The translations under genes were made by a program, and so were the position numbers. A DNA stretch of 45,955 nt from Acidobacteriaceae bacterium. GTDB taxonomy: Bacteria > Acidobacteriota > Terriglobia > Terriglobales > Acidobacteriaceae. The notes below the pieces were generated by a model, which was given only the letters and a program-made list of their open reading frames with translations, ran no database searches and was not told the DNA's origin. Shown here one piece after another: positions 1 to 7,508 of the stretch; within the stretch, counting starts at the first letter, position 1; each line of letters starts with the position of its first letter. The stretch spans positions 1 through 45,955 of the forward strand of contig JASHRF010000021.1 of the NCBI GenBank assembly GCA_030037545.1. Direction: 5' to 3'.

Positions 1-270
1 CGGCAATATGGATTCGACTACACTGGGGTTCGCGCACACCACGGGCTCGCCTGGTTTCCTGCCTTCGAAGCATCGGGGTCAATCAATTGGGAGCCAAATC
101 CGAATTACCGGCCGTGTCCGCTGGAGTTTCGCGAGCCGCGGGAATATCCTGAACTTGGTCTGAATTCCAAGCAGAGCCTATACGCACGGTTTCTTGAGAA
201 CCCGGAATCGATCATGTTCGTGTCTGATCCCGGGCAGTATGCCAAGCTTTGGCCCACGTTTAAGCCTTAA
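1..270 (+). CDS. C-terminal 89 residues of an unidentified protein (5' end outside the window)
   Basis: Frame 1 is open from the first base to a TAA at 268-270. The translation is protein-like, rich in aromatic residues and prolines, and ends in WPTFKP. It has no motif I recognise, no membrane segment and no repeat. It converges on the DeoR-type regulator, whose family-expected stop lies only 2 bp away (273-275). A sugar-acid lactonase homologue is the next gene but one, so a role in carbohydrate metabolism is possible by context only. No function is assigned. The missing N-terminal part could identify it. Confidence 0.6.
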   Translation, partial: RQYGFDYTGVRAHHGLAWFPAFEASGSINWEPNPNYRPCPLEFREPREYPELGLNSKQSLYARFLENPESIMFVSDPGQYAKLWPTFKP

Positions 271-272
271 TA

Positions 273-1067
273 TCACTGCACTCGCTGAACTTCGATACCG
301 CGTTCCACAAAAGGCGCGATCTGATCTTCTGTGGCGCCGCTGTCGGTGATGAGTGCGTTGATGGTGTCTGCTGGACAGATGAGCTACTTCGTTACAACAC
401 CAATCCTGCTATGACCTGCGACCGCGACCTTGCGTTTCGCTTGGCCGACCATCGCGGCGTTAAGCTCGGCTTCGGCGGCATTCAGGCAGGTCAAGCCCTG
501 CTGGGGATGGATCCCATTTACACCGATGAACATCACATCCACAAAGAGCCTGCTTACCGCAGCCACTGCGCCGGACCCGACAAGAGAAAACCAATCTCCG
601 CGCAGATGTCCGCCGGGGACGAATACGTGAATGTCCTTGCGATTGCTGAGTTCCATCGCAATATTCACGGTATTCGTCACCACCGTGAGCCCGCTGATGT
701 CGTGCAGGCTGCGCACGACCTCGATCGTTGTGGTTCCGGCCGTCAAAGCGATGGTATCGCCTGGGGAAATGTATGCGGCTGCGGCCTCTCCAATACGCCG
801 CTTTTCGTCCGCAAAGCGCCCCACCTGATCTTGGAATGAGAGATCGTGGCGAAAGGCCTCATAAAGCATGGGCTCGATTGCCACTGCTCCGCCATGGGTC
901 CGGCGCAACAAGCCGCGGTCTTCCAATTCCTGCAGACAGCGTCGAACCTTAGAAAGGGAGACATCGAGTTTCTCCCGCAGCATTTCCACTGAGACGCTGC
1001 CCGACTGCCGCAGCTCGCGGAGAATCGTAGCGGTGCGAAGGGATTGTTTTTCGTCTTGTTCATTCAT
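273..1067 (-). pseudogene. DeoR/GlpR-family transcriptional regulator interrupted by an in-frame TAG
   Basis: The first 227 residues hold an N-terminal winged helix-turn-helix (about residues 10-62, ending LLRRTHGGAV, the family signature) and the start of the sugar-phosphate-sensing DeoRC domain (IALTAGTTT near residue 108, VTNTVNIA near 130). A TAG at 384-386 then interrupts the frame. The same frame continues with LICPADTINALITDSGATED and ends RGIEVQRVQ at 273-275, which is what the family C-terminus should look like. The restored length of 264 residues matches the family norm of about 250-265. The fully restored gene ends 2 bp from the convergent neighbour. DeoR proteins usually repress sugar catabolic genes and release DNA on binding a phosphorylated sugar. 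Here the adjacent SMP-30-like gene would be the natural target. The truncated product lacks the last strand and helix of the sensor domain and is probably impaired. Confidence 0.85.
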
Positions 1068-1346
1068 TTGGGATTTGCGCGCCGGATCCCTCAGATCATC
1101 CGGTAGCCCTCAATTTCCAGTCGTGCTGGATTTCAGCGGCTCGAAGTCGGTGACGGAAGAATATCACCGCAGTCGTCCGGAGCCCGATTGCATGCCCGGT
1201 GATGGGCATCACGGTATCTGCGACGGAATTCGGACTAGGTTGGTGAAAACATTCCCTCAAATCTGCGGCAAGGTGACGGCTCATCGTATACTGGTGGGCC
1301 GCACTTGTGTTGGCCTAGTGCTTTCCTCGCATCCAACCACTCAACC

Positions 1347-2232
1347 TCATAAATGGAAACGGTTCTCGGGCAATCCCGGCACGTCCAATCGAATTGCGAA
1401 CAGGCTGCCGGAGAGTCTGGACCCTGAAGCTGCCGTCGTTACATAGAGGGTCCGAAGATCTGTGCCACCAAAGGTACACGTTGTCGGTGTGGAAACCGGC
1501 AATTGGACTTCCCGTTTCAGGGCCCTATCAGGAGCAATTGCGACCAGATAGCCTGTCGCCGGTCTCGTGTTCCACAAAACTCCTTCGCAGTCGACTGCCG
1601 AGCCATCGGGCCGACCCCGCTCAAAGTCAACGAGAGAGGGTCGTTCCGCCGAAATGGCCCCGGTGTTGAGATCGAAATCAAAACTGTAGATCGCGTTTGC
1701 CACTGTGTCGCCGAAGTAGAAGCGGTCGCCATGCGGACTCCACGCGACGGTATTCGAGATTCCGATCTTGTGCTTCCACTCGCACACTGAGCCGTCCGGA
1801 TCGATGCGATAAAGAACGCCATCGCTGATCGAAACTTCGAGGTCTTCGCCATCGGGACCGACGTTATAGCGCATGGTGCCGATCCAAAGCGAGCCGCGGG
1901 GATCGATCCGCGCGTCGTTACAGCGCATCTCGGGCCAGGTATCAAGGCGAAACAGGACGCGACCAAGAGTGTTGGTGGCCGGCTGCCAAAGCTGCGCCTT
2001 CGATCCGAAGATGGCGGCGAGCGTGTCGTCGCGATCGGTAAGGGTCAGAGCCGTTACCGGCTCGTCAAAATATCCACGTCCGCACCGATCGGCTGGCCTC
2101 ATCCAAGCGATGAATCAGAAACCGATTGATATCGACCCCAAAAAGCGCGCGCTCTGCGGCGTGCCATACCGCACCCTCACCGCATCGATCGCCGACAGCC
2201 GCCAAGCAGAAAGGGCGCTCCACAGATTCCAT
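1347..2232 (-). pseudogene. SMP-30/gluconolactonase-like beta-propeller, frameshifted near its N-terminus
   Basis: The main open frame (1347-2102) encodes the bulk of a six-bladed SMP-30/regucalcin propeller. Family metal-site positions are visible: Asn in GISNTVAWS and Asp in RPDGSAVD. The missing N-terminal blade lies in another frame, starting ATG at 2230-2232 (MESVERPFC) with a GAGG ribosome site. It includes GEGAVWH, which carries the glutamate metal ligand, then RALFGVDINRFLIHRLDE. The frames join if one T is removed from the T4 run at 2067-2070, giving RTWIFDEPVTALTL and a 294-residue protein of normal family size. Family members hydrolyse sugar lactones with Ca or Zn. The gene sits beside the damaged DeoR regulator, suggesting a former sugar-acid catabolic locus. 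A sequencing error in the homopolymer is the alternative. Confidence 0.82.
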
Positions 2233-2429
2233 GTATTTCCTCGATCATTTGCTGTACAGAGGTCTTGGACGCATGAAAGAGCCAGCGACCTGCTTGGATG
2301 TTCACCACTGTTTTCGCATTCCACGGATCCAAGAACTTCCCGGTTTTGGTTCTATTCATCTTACCGTCAGCTGATAGGAATGCGTGGCATCGGCGCCCGC
2401 GCGCATCGCGAGGGAGTCGGGAGCTGATC

Positions 2430-2828
2430 TCACACAGCGAATGGTGGTTTTGCCAAAAAGCTGAGTTTTTCTGCGACTCGCATAAGCCCATCATCGTCCG
2501 TCCAGATTGCAGTCGGGGTTTGGACGATAATGAGCGAGGCGATAAGATGGGCATCGATTAAGCCGATGCCCTCTGTGTAAAGCTTTCGCACTTCAATCAG
2601 TTGACGCACTTCGTGAAGTTCGGCGACCGGCAACTCCGGAAGGAAATCCAGCGATGCAAGCGTCACCTTGCGATCCCGAAGGCCACCGAGAGACAGTTCC
2701 GCAACAATGAAGGGGTGCATCACGACTCTTCCGGCTTCCAGCAAGGCCGAAACTTCCTTGTTCTCAGACTTGAAATGTTCGATCCAGATGTTCGTGTCGA
2801 TCAGGATGGGCGTGTCTGTCGGAGTCAT
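2430..2828 (-). CDS. vapC: VapC-type PIN-domain toxin ribonuclease
   Basis: This 132-residue PIN domain has the four acidic positions of the family: D11 (LIDTNIW), E44 (VAELSLGG), D92 (GLIDAHLIAS) and D111-D113 (IWTDDDG). These coordinate Mg for site-specific RNA cleavage, usually of tRNA or rRNA. The start codon overlaps the stop of vapB (ATGA at 2825-2828), so the two are translationally coupled, as is normal for these modules. Length and order (antitoxin first) are typical. All catalytic residues are present, so the toxin looks active, in contrast to its damaged neighbours. The specific RNA target cannot be told from sequence. Confidence 0.92.
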   Translation of the reverse strand: MTPTDTPILIDTNIWIEHFKSENKEVSALLEAGRVVMHPFIVAELSLGGLRDRKVTLASLDFLPELPVAELHEVRQLIEVRKLYTEGIGLIDAHLIASLIIVQTPTAIWTDDDGLMRVAEKLSFLAKPPFAV

Positions 2829-3085
2829 TTACGCGGCATTCTCCGGCGTAGAATCCTCTGCAACTCGGGCATCGTCCCACCCAGCGCCGCCAGCCTCCGG
2901 GCCGCTTCGCGCTGGACGAGTTGTGTCAGAGCCTCCCGGATCAATACCGATTTTTCTTTGACGCCTGTATACGCCTGCGCTTTGCGGATTAGATCGTCTT
3001 CAAGTGTTACCGTCGTCCGAATGCGCTTTACACTTCCCGCTCCACCAGGACCATTTTGGACCGCGACCATGGAGTTTCTTGGCAT
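2825..3085 (-). CDS. vapB: VapB-type antitoxin (DUF2191-like ribbon-helix-helix)
   Basis: The 86-residue protein contains the type II VapB pattern RTTVTLEDDLIRKAQ (about residues 23-37), a ribbon-helix-helix DNA-binding strand and helix, then KSVLIREALTQLVQREAARRL, and a C-terminal tail that would wrap the toxin. The chosen ATG has an AAGGGGGG ribosome site about 6 nt upstream. A shorter form starting near residue 19 (GTG) would match the usual family length better, so the first 18 residues are uncertain. The gene overlaps vapC by 4 nt. A palindrome 26-52 bp upstream of the start is the likely site of autoregulation by the VapBC complex. Confidence 0.88.
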   Translation of the reverse strand: MPRNSMVAVQNGPGGAGSVKRIRTTVTLEDDLIRKAQAYTGVKEKSVLIREALTQLVQREAARRLAALGGTMPELQRILRRRMPRK

Positions 3086-3110
3086 ATGCGCCCCCCTTTC
3101 ATACCATTAT

Positions 3111-3136
3111 TGCATCAAATGATGCTAGTTGCATCA
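3111..3136. promoter_or_regulatory. Candidate VapBC operator: TGCATCA inverted repeat plus a third half-site
   Basis: TGCATCA (3111-3117), AA, TGATGC (3120-3125) form an inverted repeat, and a further direct copy TGCATCA lies at 3130-3136, about 19 bp from the first. It sits just upstream of vapB. Ribbon-helix-helix antitoxins typically bind short inverted repeats overlapping their own promoter. Assignment rests on position and symmetry only. Confidence 0.55.
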
Positions 3137-3137
3137 T

Positions 3138-3594
3138 CCATGCCGTTTCCCCGCGGGCATGCCTGCGTTCTTGGATTCACGGGTAGGACTCGAGCCTGAC
3201 GTTCGGCAGCGAAAGCGTGTGACGGGCGGCAGCAAATCCCTGTGCCTTGCATCATCGCTTCTTCTGCCTTTCGGTTCTCCTCCTTGCTGAATCGGAAGAA
3301 TGCAGGATTTCCTTGGCGGCTCCTTCCTTTGCGCGGCAATTGTGCTGCCGTGCCGCGGCTGCCGTTCTGAGGCTCGGGTGGTGTGATGTCCGGGAATCCA
3401 TGACGGCGCGAGAGAGCCAGGCACAGCCTCTCATTCTTTGCTTCGCCAAGTCCGTTAACCAGGTAGCGTCCGAGGGGGAAGGAGCCATCGCACGCGTCTC
3501 GTTGCTTGTCATCTCCCGATTAACCTGCGCTGGACCTGAATTCACCGTTGTTTGGCCGGCCCTGCGCCGATCTGCCCCGCCGCCTGCTCCACTT
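3138..3594. other. Gene-free stretch between vapBC and the IS element
   Basis: About 450 bp with no reading frame that resembles a protein and no evident terminator or RNA gene. The frames that are open across it overlap each other on both strands and lack ribosome sites. The stretch ends in the CTAG (3595-3598) that borders the IS. Confidence 0.5.
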
Positions 3595-3598
3595 CTAG

Positions 3599-3613
3599 CA
3601 GGCTGCTGAAAAA
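3599..3613 (+). repeat. Left terminal inverted repeat of the IS
   Basis: CAGGCTGCTGAAAAA follows directly after CTAG. It matches 12 of 15 positions of the right terminus read inward. Confidence 0.65.
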
Positions 3614-3658
3614 TGCAGGAGAGTCATTTGGAAAGATGTGGTGTGCGGTTTAAGGCTC

Positions 3659-3937
3659 TCAGCTCCTGGTCCATGAGGCGTAATCTGTAAGGGCGTCCTG
3701 ATCGGCCGGGTCCGGGCGATTCACGAGCGGATCGAGCTTGTCGCACTTCTTCCGGTAGACTTCGACGTCCGGGTCCTTTTGACTACGCTCCACGAAGTCA
3801 TTTCACTCTTGTGGATATGCGAGGCGGTTCTCAAGGAAACGATCGATCAAGTCGGCAACTTCGGCTTTTGTTGCATTGCGGGGCACACCACGATTGAAAC
3901 ACGTGCGAGCACATCTTTCCAGCGGAGTGCGCATCAT
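3659..3937 (-). pseudogene. Small soluble protein gene (92 codons) with an in-frame TGA, inside the IS
   Basis: Reading from ATG at 3935-3937 gives a protein-like sequence (RNATKAEVADLIDRFLENRL, then AYPQE), a TGA at 3803-3805 (codon 45), and in the same frame NDFVERSQKDPDVEVYRKKC continuing to RPDPADQDALTDYASWTRS and a TGA at 3659-3661. A tryptophan at the stop position (PQEWNDFVE) would read naturally, suggesting a TGG to TGA change. I do not recognise a named family, although small proteins of this composition occur widely. It lies on the strand opposite to the transposase between the IS left end and the transposase start. Function unknown. Confidence 0.55.
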
Positions 3938-3951
3938 GCTGAGACCTGATT

Positions 3952-5045
3952 ATGCGAGGAATCGATCAGCAGCAGGGTGATATGTTCAGTTACTTGTCGC
4001 CGGAACAGCGCGTGCGGAAGGATCATCCGCTACGCGCGGTGCGGGCGATGACGGACGAAATCCTGGAGCGGATGTCACCGGTGTTTGACGCGATGTATGC
4101 AGGGGGAGGGCGGCCATCGGTCCCCCCGGAGGAGCTGCTTCGGGCCCAGCTTTTGAGATGCTCTACTCGGTGCGGAGCGAGCGGCTGTTGATGGAGGGGA
4201 TTGACTACAGTATCCTGTTCCGCTGGTTCGTGGGCCTGAACCTGGACGAGACGGTATGGGATGCGACCAGCTTTACGAAGAACCGCGATCGATTGCTGGA
4301 AGCGGCGGTGGCTAAGGAGTTTTTGGCCCAGGTGGTAGAGCGTGCCCGCGGGGCAAGCTTAGTGAGTGACGAGCCCTTCACGGGGGACGGAACGCTGCTG
4401 GAAGCGTGGGCCAGTCTGAAGAGTTTCCAGCCGAAGGAAGAGAAACCTGGCGTCCCGCGGGATGATCCTGGCAACCCGACAGGGGATTTTCATGGCGAGA
4501 AGCGGACGAACCAGACCCATGAGTCGAGGACCGATCGGGATGCGTTACTGGCGCGCAAGGCTAGAGGCAGGGAGGCGAAGTTGAGCTAGAGCGGAAATCT
4601 GCAGGTAGAGAATCGCCACGGTCTAATCGTGAACGCGGAGTTGTTGCAAGCCAATGGACGGGCCGAACGCGACGCGGCATTGCTAATGCTGGAGCAGGTT
4701 CAGGGCGATGGACGCATCACCGTGGGCGGCGACAAGGGTTTCGACACGCAGGAGTTCGTTGCCGAATGCCGGCAGATGAACGTGACGCCGCACGTCGCGC
4801 AGAATACGGGCCGAGCTGGTGGCAGCGCCATCGACGCGCGTACTACGCGTCACGCTGGCTATGCGGCCAGCCAGAGGAAACGCAAGCGCATCGAGGAATG
4901 CTTCGGCTGGATGAAGGACATCGCACTGCTGCGGAAACTGAAACACCGCGGGCTGTTCAAGGCAGCTTGGATCTTCACCTTCGCGGCGGCAGCCTACAAC
5001 CTCGTGCGGATGCGAAAGCTGATTCCGGTTCCAGCCGCTGTCTGA
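3952..5045 (+). pseudogene. IS5-family DDE transposase, frameshifted and with an internal stop
   Basis: The restored product is 364 residues. It starts MRGIDQQQGDMFSYLSPEQR, a common N-terminus for this transposase type, and carries the DDE residues in DGTLLEAW, GGDKGFD and KRIEECFGWMK. Two lesions break it. One base is missing near 4157 (QLL then MLYSVRSERLL resumes in the next frame; related proteins read QLLQMLYS). A TAG at 4587-4589 stands where relatives have the Tyr of KLSYSGN. After the TAG the same frame continues with SGNLQVENRHGLIVNAE to the end. The element therefore cannot supply its own transposase and could move only in trans. Confidence 0.88.
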
Positions 5046-5167
5046 TGGAGTCGTCGGGTCTCTGCGTGCCGCAAAAATGGTTCGCAGAGCGCCAAAATAA
5101 ACAGCAGCTTGGCCCATCATCAACCGAAAATGATCCGGACGTGAAGTGAAACATGCAAACCACTTAG

Positions 5168-5182
5168 TTTTTCAGCAACCCC
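5168..5182 (-). repeat. Right terminal inverted repeat of the IS
   Basis: Read inward this is GGGGTTGCTGAAAAA. It is bordered outside by CTAG at 5183-5186. Confidence 0.65.
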
Positions 5183-5195
5183 CTAGGGTATATGC
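5179..5195. promoter_or_regulatory. C-tract/AT-rich element at the IS junction, resembling RcnR/FrmR-family operators
   Basis: CCCCCTAGGGTATATGC lies 9 bp before the start codon of the RcnR-like gene. CsoR/RcnR/FrmR-family operators are typically a G/C tract flanked by AT-rich inverted repeats (TATAC-type). Four of the five Cs belong to the IS terminus, so the element is a hybrid created by the insertion. Function as an operator is inference. Confidence 0.3.
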
Positions 5196-5204
5196 AAGGG
5201 AAAA

Positions 5205-5480
5205 ATGTCACATTTCGAAAAAGAAAAACAAAAGCTCATGGCCAGGATCAGGCGGATTCGCGGCCAGGTAGAGGCAATCGAGCGCTCACTATCGGGCGGC
5301 GATGACTGTGCGGACATACTGATGCTCCTGGCCAATGTCCGGGGCGGCATCAATAGCCTCATGGCCGAAGTATTGGAGGATCACATTCGCCTGCACATGA
5401 TGGACCCGAATAATGAGAAGGTCGCCATGCAGGAAGTAGCTGAGGACCTCATCGATCTCGTGCGGGCCTATTTGAAATGA
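5205..5480 (+). CDS. CsoR/RcnR-family metal-sensing repressor, RcnR/DmeR-like (Ni/Co fingerprint)
   Basis: A 91-residue all-helical repressor of the DUF156 family. The N-terminal RIRRIRGQVEAIERSL (residues 14-29) is the DNA-binding and dimer helix. Residues H3, C35, H60 and H64 are all present, the ligand set known for nickel/cobalt-sensing RcnR. Formaldehyde-sensing FrmR has Pro2 and C35 but lacks His at positions 3 and 64, so Ni/Co sensing is the better guess. An AAGGG ribosome site precedes the ATG. The usual target, an RcnA/DmeF-type efflux gene, is absent nearby. The next gene on this strand is an unrelated secreted protein 370 bp away. The IS ends 22 bp upstream, so the native promoter has probably been replaced. 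Confidence 0.85.
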   Translation: MSHFEKEKQKLMARIRRIRGQVEAIERSLSGGDDCADILMLLANVRGGINSLMAEVLEDHIRLHMMDPNNEKVAMQEVAEDLIDLVRAYLK

Positions 5481-5846
5481 GCAGTCATGGTGCAGATCAA
5501 CTTGCCGATTTGGGCTCGCAGGCGCATGTTCATGGAGACTCGTGCTTGCATGTGAGCCGGAAGTGGACCAGGACGATTGTCCCGCTTCAGGTCAGCACGT
5601 CCAAAGCCTCGTGTTGCCTGGAATCGGTATCTCCTTCCATCTCCAAGTAAGCGCAGAATCGCACAGAAATTGCTACATGCAAGGGCCGCCGTCAAGTAGG
5701 AAATCTGATTGACAACAAAATTACTTTTTCGTGACAACACCAACCAAGCTTCCGACTGAAGCTTAAGGGATGGCGACTATCTGCGTTCTGCGCATGGGCA
5801 GGGCAACGAGCAAACCCGCATGAGACCGAATTCAGAGGAGGACTTT
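5481..5846. other. Intergenic region before the HAF-repeat gene
   Basis: About 365 bp with no supported gene. It contains a TTGACA hexamer at 5709-5714 that could be a -35 element, but I see no good -10 at standard spacing. The strong Shine-Dalgarno GAGGAGG lies just before 5847. Confidence 0.35.
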
Positions 5847-6365
5847 ATGCATATGACGATTGAAAGAAGGACAATCGGTATCAGGAGTCGCCAGAGCGCA
5901 GGTGGATTGCAACTGGGCCTGCTGGGACTGGTCTGTCTGGCAGCCGTGGCTGCGTCGGCGCAGACTTTCACCGAGTTCAACGCGCCTGGCGCGAGCACAA
6001 CAACTCCCGGCGCGGGCACCTTCCCCTTGAGCAACAACACCGACGGGCAGATCGTCGGATATGTCAACAATAATGGATTCGTTGGCACCGCCGGCGGTAC
6101 GTTCACCAGCTTCGATGTTTCTGGCGCCGCCTGTTGTACTGTACCCGAGAGCATCAACAGCGCCGGAGTAATCGCCGGGAGTTGGGAGGACGCAAACGGC
6201 GCTCATCACGGATTCGTTCGCGCCGCCGACGGCACCATAACAACCCTCAACGCGCCAGGCGCGGGGGCGGGCCGCTCCCCGAACACGCAAGACCAGCTAG
6301 GAACTAAAGCCCTCAGCATCAACGACGACGGGATGATTGTCGGTTATTACAGTGACCAAAAATGA
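5847..6365 (+). CDS. Secreted HAF-repeat protein, C-terminus altered by a probable frameshift
   Basis: The start at 5847 (MHMTIERRTIG) is chosen for the GAGGAGG 7 nt upstream. An earlier in-frame ATG at 5820 lacks one. A signal peptide (hydrophobic LQLGLLGLVCLAAVAASA, then QTF) precedes three HAF-type repeats of the form G-x-IVGY or IAGS followed by a phenylalanine-rich strand (DGQIVGYVNNNGFVG, AGVIAGSWEDANGAHHGFV, DDGMIVGYYSD). The function of HAF proteins is unknown. They are abundant in Acidobacteriota as extracellular propeller-like proteins. The present frame stops after YYSDQK. Removing one A from the A5 run near 6360 gives YYSDQNDVYQGFQLTP and a stop at 6394-6396, which completes the third repeat. 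The protein is short for the family either way. Confidence 0.72.
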   Translation: MHMTIERRTIGIRSRQSAGGLQLGLLGLVCLAAVAASAQTFTEFNAPGASTTTPGAGTFPLSNNTDGQIVGYVNNNGFVGTAGGTFTSFDVSGAACCTVPESINSAGVIAGSWEDANGAHHGFVRAADGTITTLNAPGAGAGRSPNTQDQLGTKALSINDDGMIVGYYSDQK

Positions 6366-6396
6366 CGTTTATCAGGGATTTCAGCTGACACCGTAA

Positions 6397-6907
6397 TCAA
6401 GCCCCGCCCCGTGGCCCCAACAACGAGCCGCCTGCCCGCGGCGTGGTGTTCAAACTTGGTTGGGTTGACGAGCCAATCCCGAAGTTGAATCACAAAAGCG
6501 AGACGGCCAGAATTCGGCTTCGAGCCCCTCGGCATTTATGAGATGTGTAGTAAGCTGTTCTTCCATGACCTGTCCGCCTTGTAGGGCTTAAGTCACAGGG
6601 CAAAGGCCGAGGTGCATGCGGAGTAGCTCCTGAGATTTCGGCGGGCGTCCGGCGATCCGTAGTTCGAATCTCAACTATTGCGTATAGGGTTTAGCACGTT
6701 TCGAGCGACAAGTCGGCTGGGCAGGCGGCTCCATTTGATACTCGGCAATAATGCGCTAATTGAAGGCCTTCACAAGAGGTCGCACGGCCGAGCCCCCAAG
6801 ACAAGGACGGCAAATTAGTTGATTGGATGGAGCATCTTTTCCGAAAGGCAATATAGGAGAGCCTGATTTAACGGTCTCGGCAAGGCCGTCCACAGGCGAG
6901 ATCAAGT
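6397..6907. other. Gene-free region between the HAF gene and the DUF2945 gene
   Basis: About 510 bp. No reading frame, terminator or RNA gene is supported. A GTTCGAATCTC string near 6664 resembles a tRNA T-loop, but no cloverleaf can be built around it. Confidence 0.45.
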
Positions 6908-7120
6908 TCAGTTGAGGAGCCGCAATGCTTTGCCTTTGTGCATGGCTATATGGTCCGTTTTATCGCTCTTTATTTCGTACTGCGGATCATCCTCGCTTGC
7001 GTGATGGACGTAGCCTTTGTAGTTCACGTCCTTCGTATGCACCCGCACGATGTGTCCGCTGACCAACCCTGCTTCCGAATTCCAGGTTACGTGATCGCCT
7101 ACTTTGAATACCTGGGCCAT
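6908..7120 (-). CDS. DUF2945 small TUDOR-like protein
   Basis: A 70-residue protein starting MAQVFKVGDHVTWNSEAGLV. It contains the family landmarks SGHIVRVHTKDV, YKGYVHHASEDDPQYEIKSD and HIAMHKGKALRLL. The start at 7120 was preferred over an ATG eight codons upstream because the family begins with the K-x-GDHVTWNSEAG strand. DUF2945 is a small beta-barrel (hypervirulence-associated TUDOR) domain found widely in soil bacteria and fungi. Its molecular role is not established. The gene stands alone, is complete and shows no damage, unlike both neighbours. Confidence 0.9.
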   Translation of the reverse strand: MAQVFKVGDHVTWNSEAGLVSGHIVRVHTKDVNYKGYVHHASEDDPQYEIKSDKTDHIAMHKGKALRLLN

Positions 7121-7244
7121 TGAACTGATGATAATGCATCTCAAAGCGCCGAATGCAGCACTGGCCGCTTGCTGCCGAGAGGACTATGGACGGGCGCAGC
7201 ATCGGGCCCTGCAGACTGGAATTCGAGGGCTACCATGAGTCTTT

Positions 7245-7438
7245 ATGCAGGAATACGATCTCTATATTAATCAGCAAAAGCCAACGCTTGGGCCTTATGT
7301 CAGGACTGGCGCGGGCCTGCCTGATCTCGCCGACTCCGGGCAATCGGTCTCTGAGAATACCGTAGCGGGCTACGAACTATCCCATGGCCTTGTACAGAGG
7401 ATCAACGCGCATGTCATGCCTTCGAGGAACAGGGCTGA
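7245..7438 (+). pseudogene. Small conserved protein (about 64 residues) with a one-base deletion near its C-terminus
   Basis: The frame from ATG 7245 reads MQEYDLYINQQKPTLGPYVR then TGAGLPDLAD, which I recognise loosely as a family of about 65-residue proteins found in proteobacteria and acidobacteria. Members typically end with an AHGHAF-type motif. Here the frame reads INAHVMPSRNRAD, but adding one base in ATGTCATG (7411-7418) gives INAHGHAFEEQG and a TGA at 7436-7438. The family has no known function. No clear ribosome site is visible. The residue similarity is from memory and should be searched. Confidence 0.5.
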
Positions 7439-7508
7439 TTAACGAAGTCGGCGCGTTTGGGATGGGACGAAACAATGCACGCGCTATCACCGGGAGCAAC
7501 TGGACGCT

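Larger units (their letters stand above)
3599..5182 (+). mobile_element. Degenerate IS5-type insertion sequence (1584 bp) with CTAG target duplication
   Basis: The left end begins CAGGCTGCTGAAAAA. The right end, read inward, is GGGGTTGCTGAAAAA, sharing GG-TGCTGAAAAA. Both ends are flanked directly by CTAG (3595-3598 and 5183-5186), consistent with the 4-bp YTAR-type duplications known for IS5-group elements. Inside lie a broken DDE transposase gene and, in the left 340 bp on the opposite strand, a small broken gene. The transposase stop is 137 bp from the right end. The left leader is long for such an element, so the passenger gene may have been captured, or the true left end may be closer to the transposase. 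The intact duplication favours the coordinates given. Confidence 0.75.

Noticed and set aside
384..386. Stop-codon reassignment or selenocysteine-like recoding to explain TAG in DeoR and TGA at 3803
   Set aside because: Different stops are involved, ordinary genes in the window end with TAG and TGA, and no recoding element is visible; mutation is simpler.
6640..6700. tRNA-like T-loop string GTTCGAATCTC
   Set aside because: No acceptor stem, D-arm or anticodon stem could be paired around it, so it is not called as a tRNA or attachment site.
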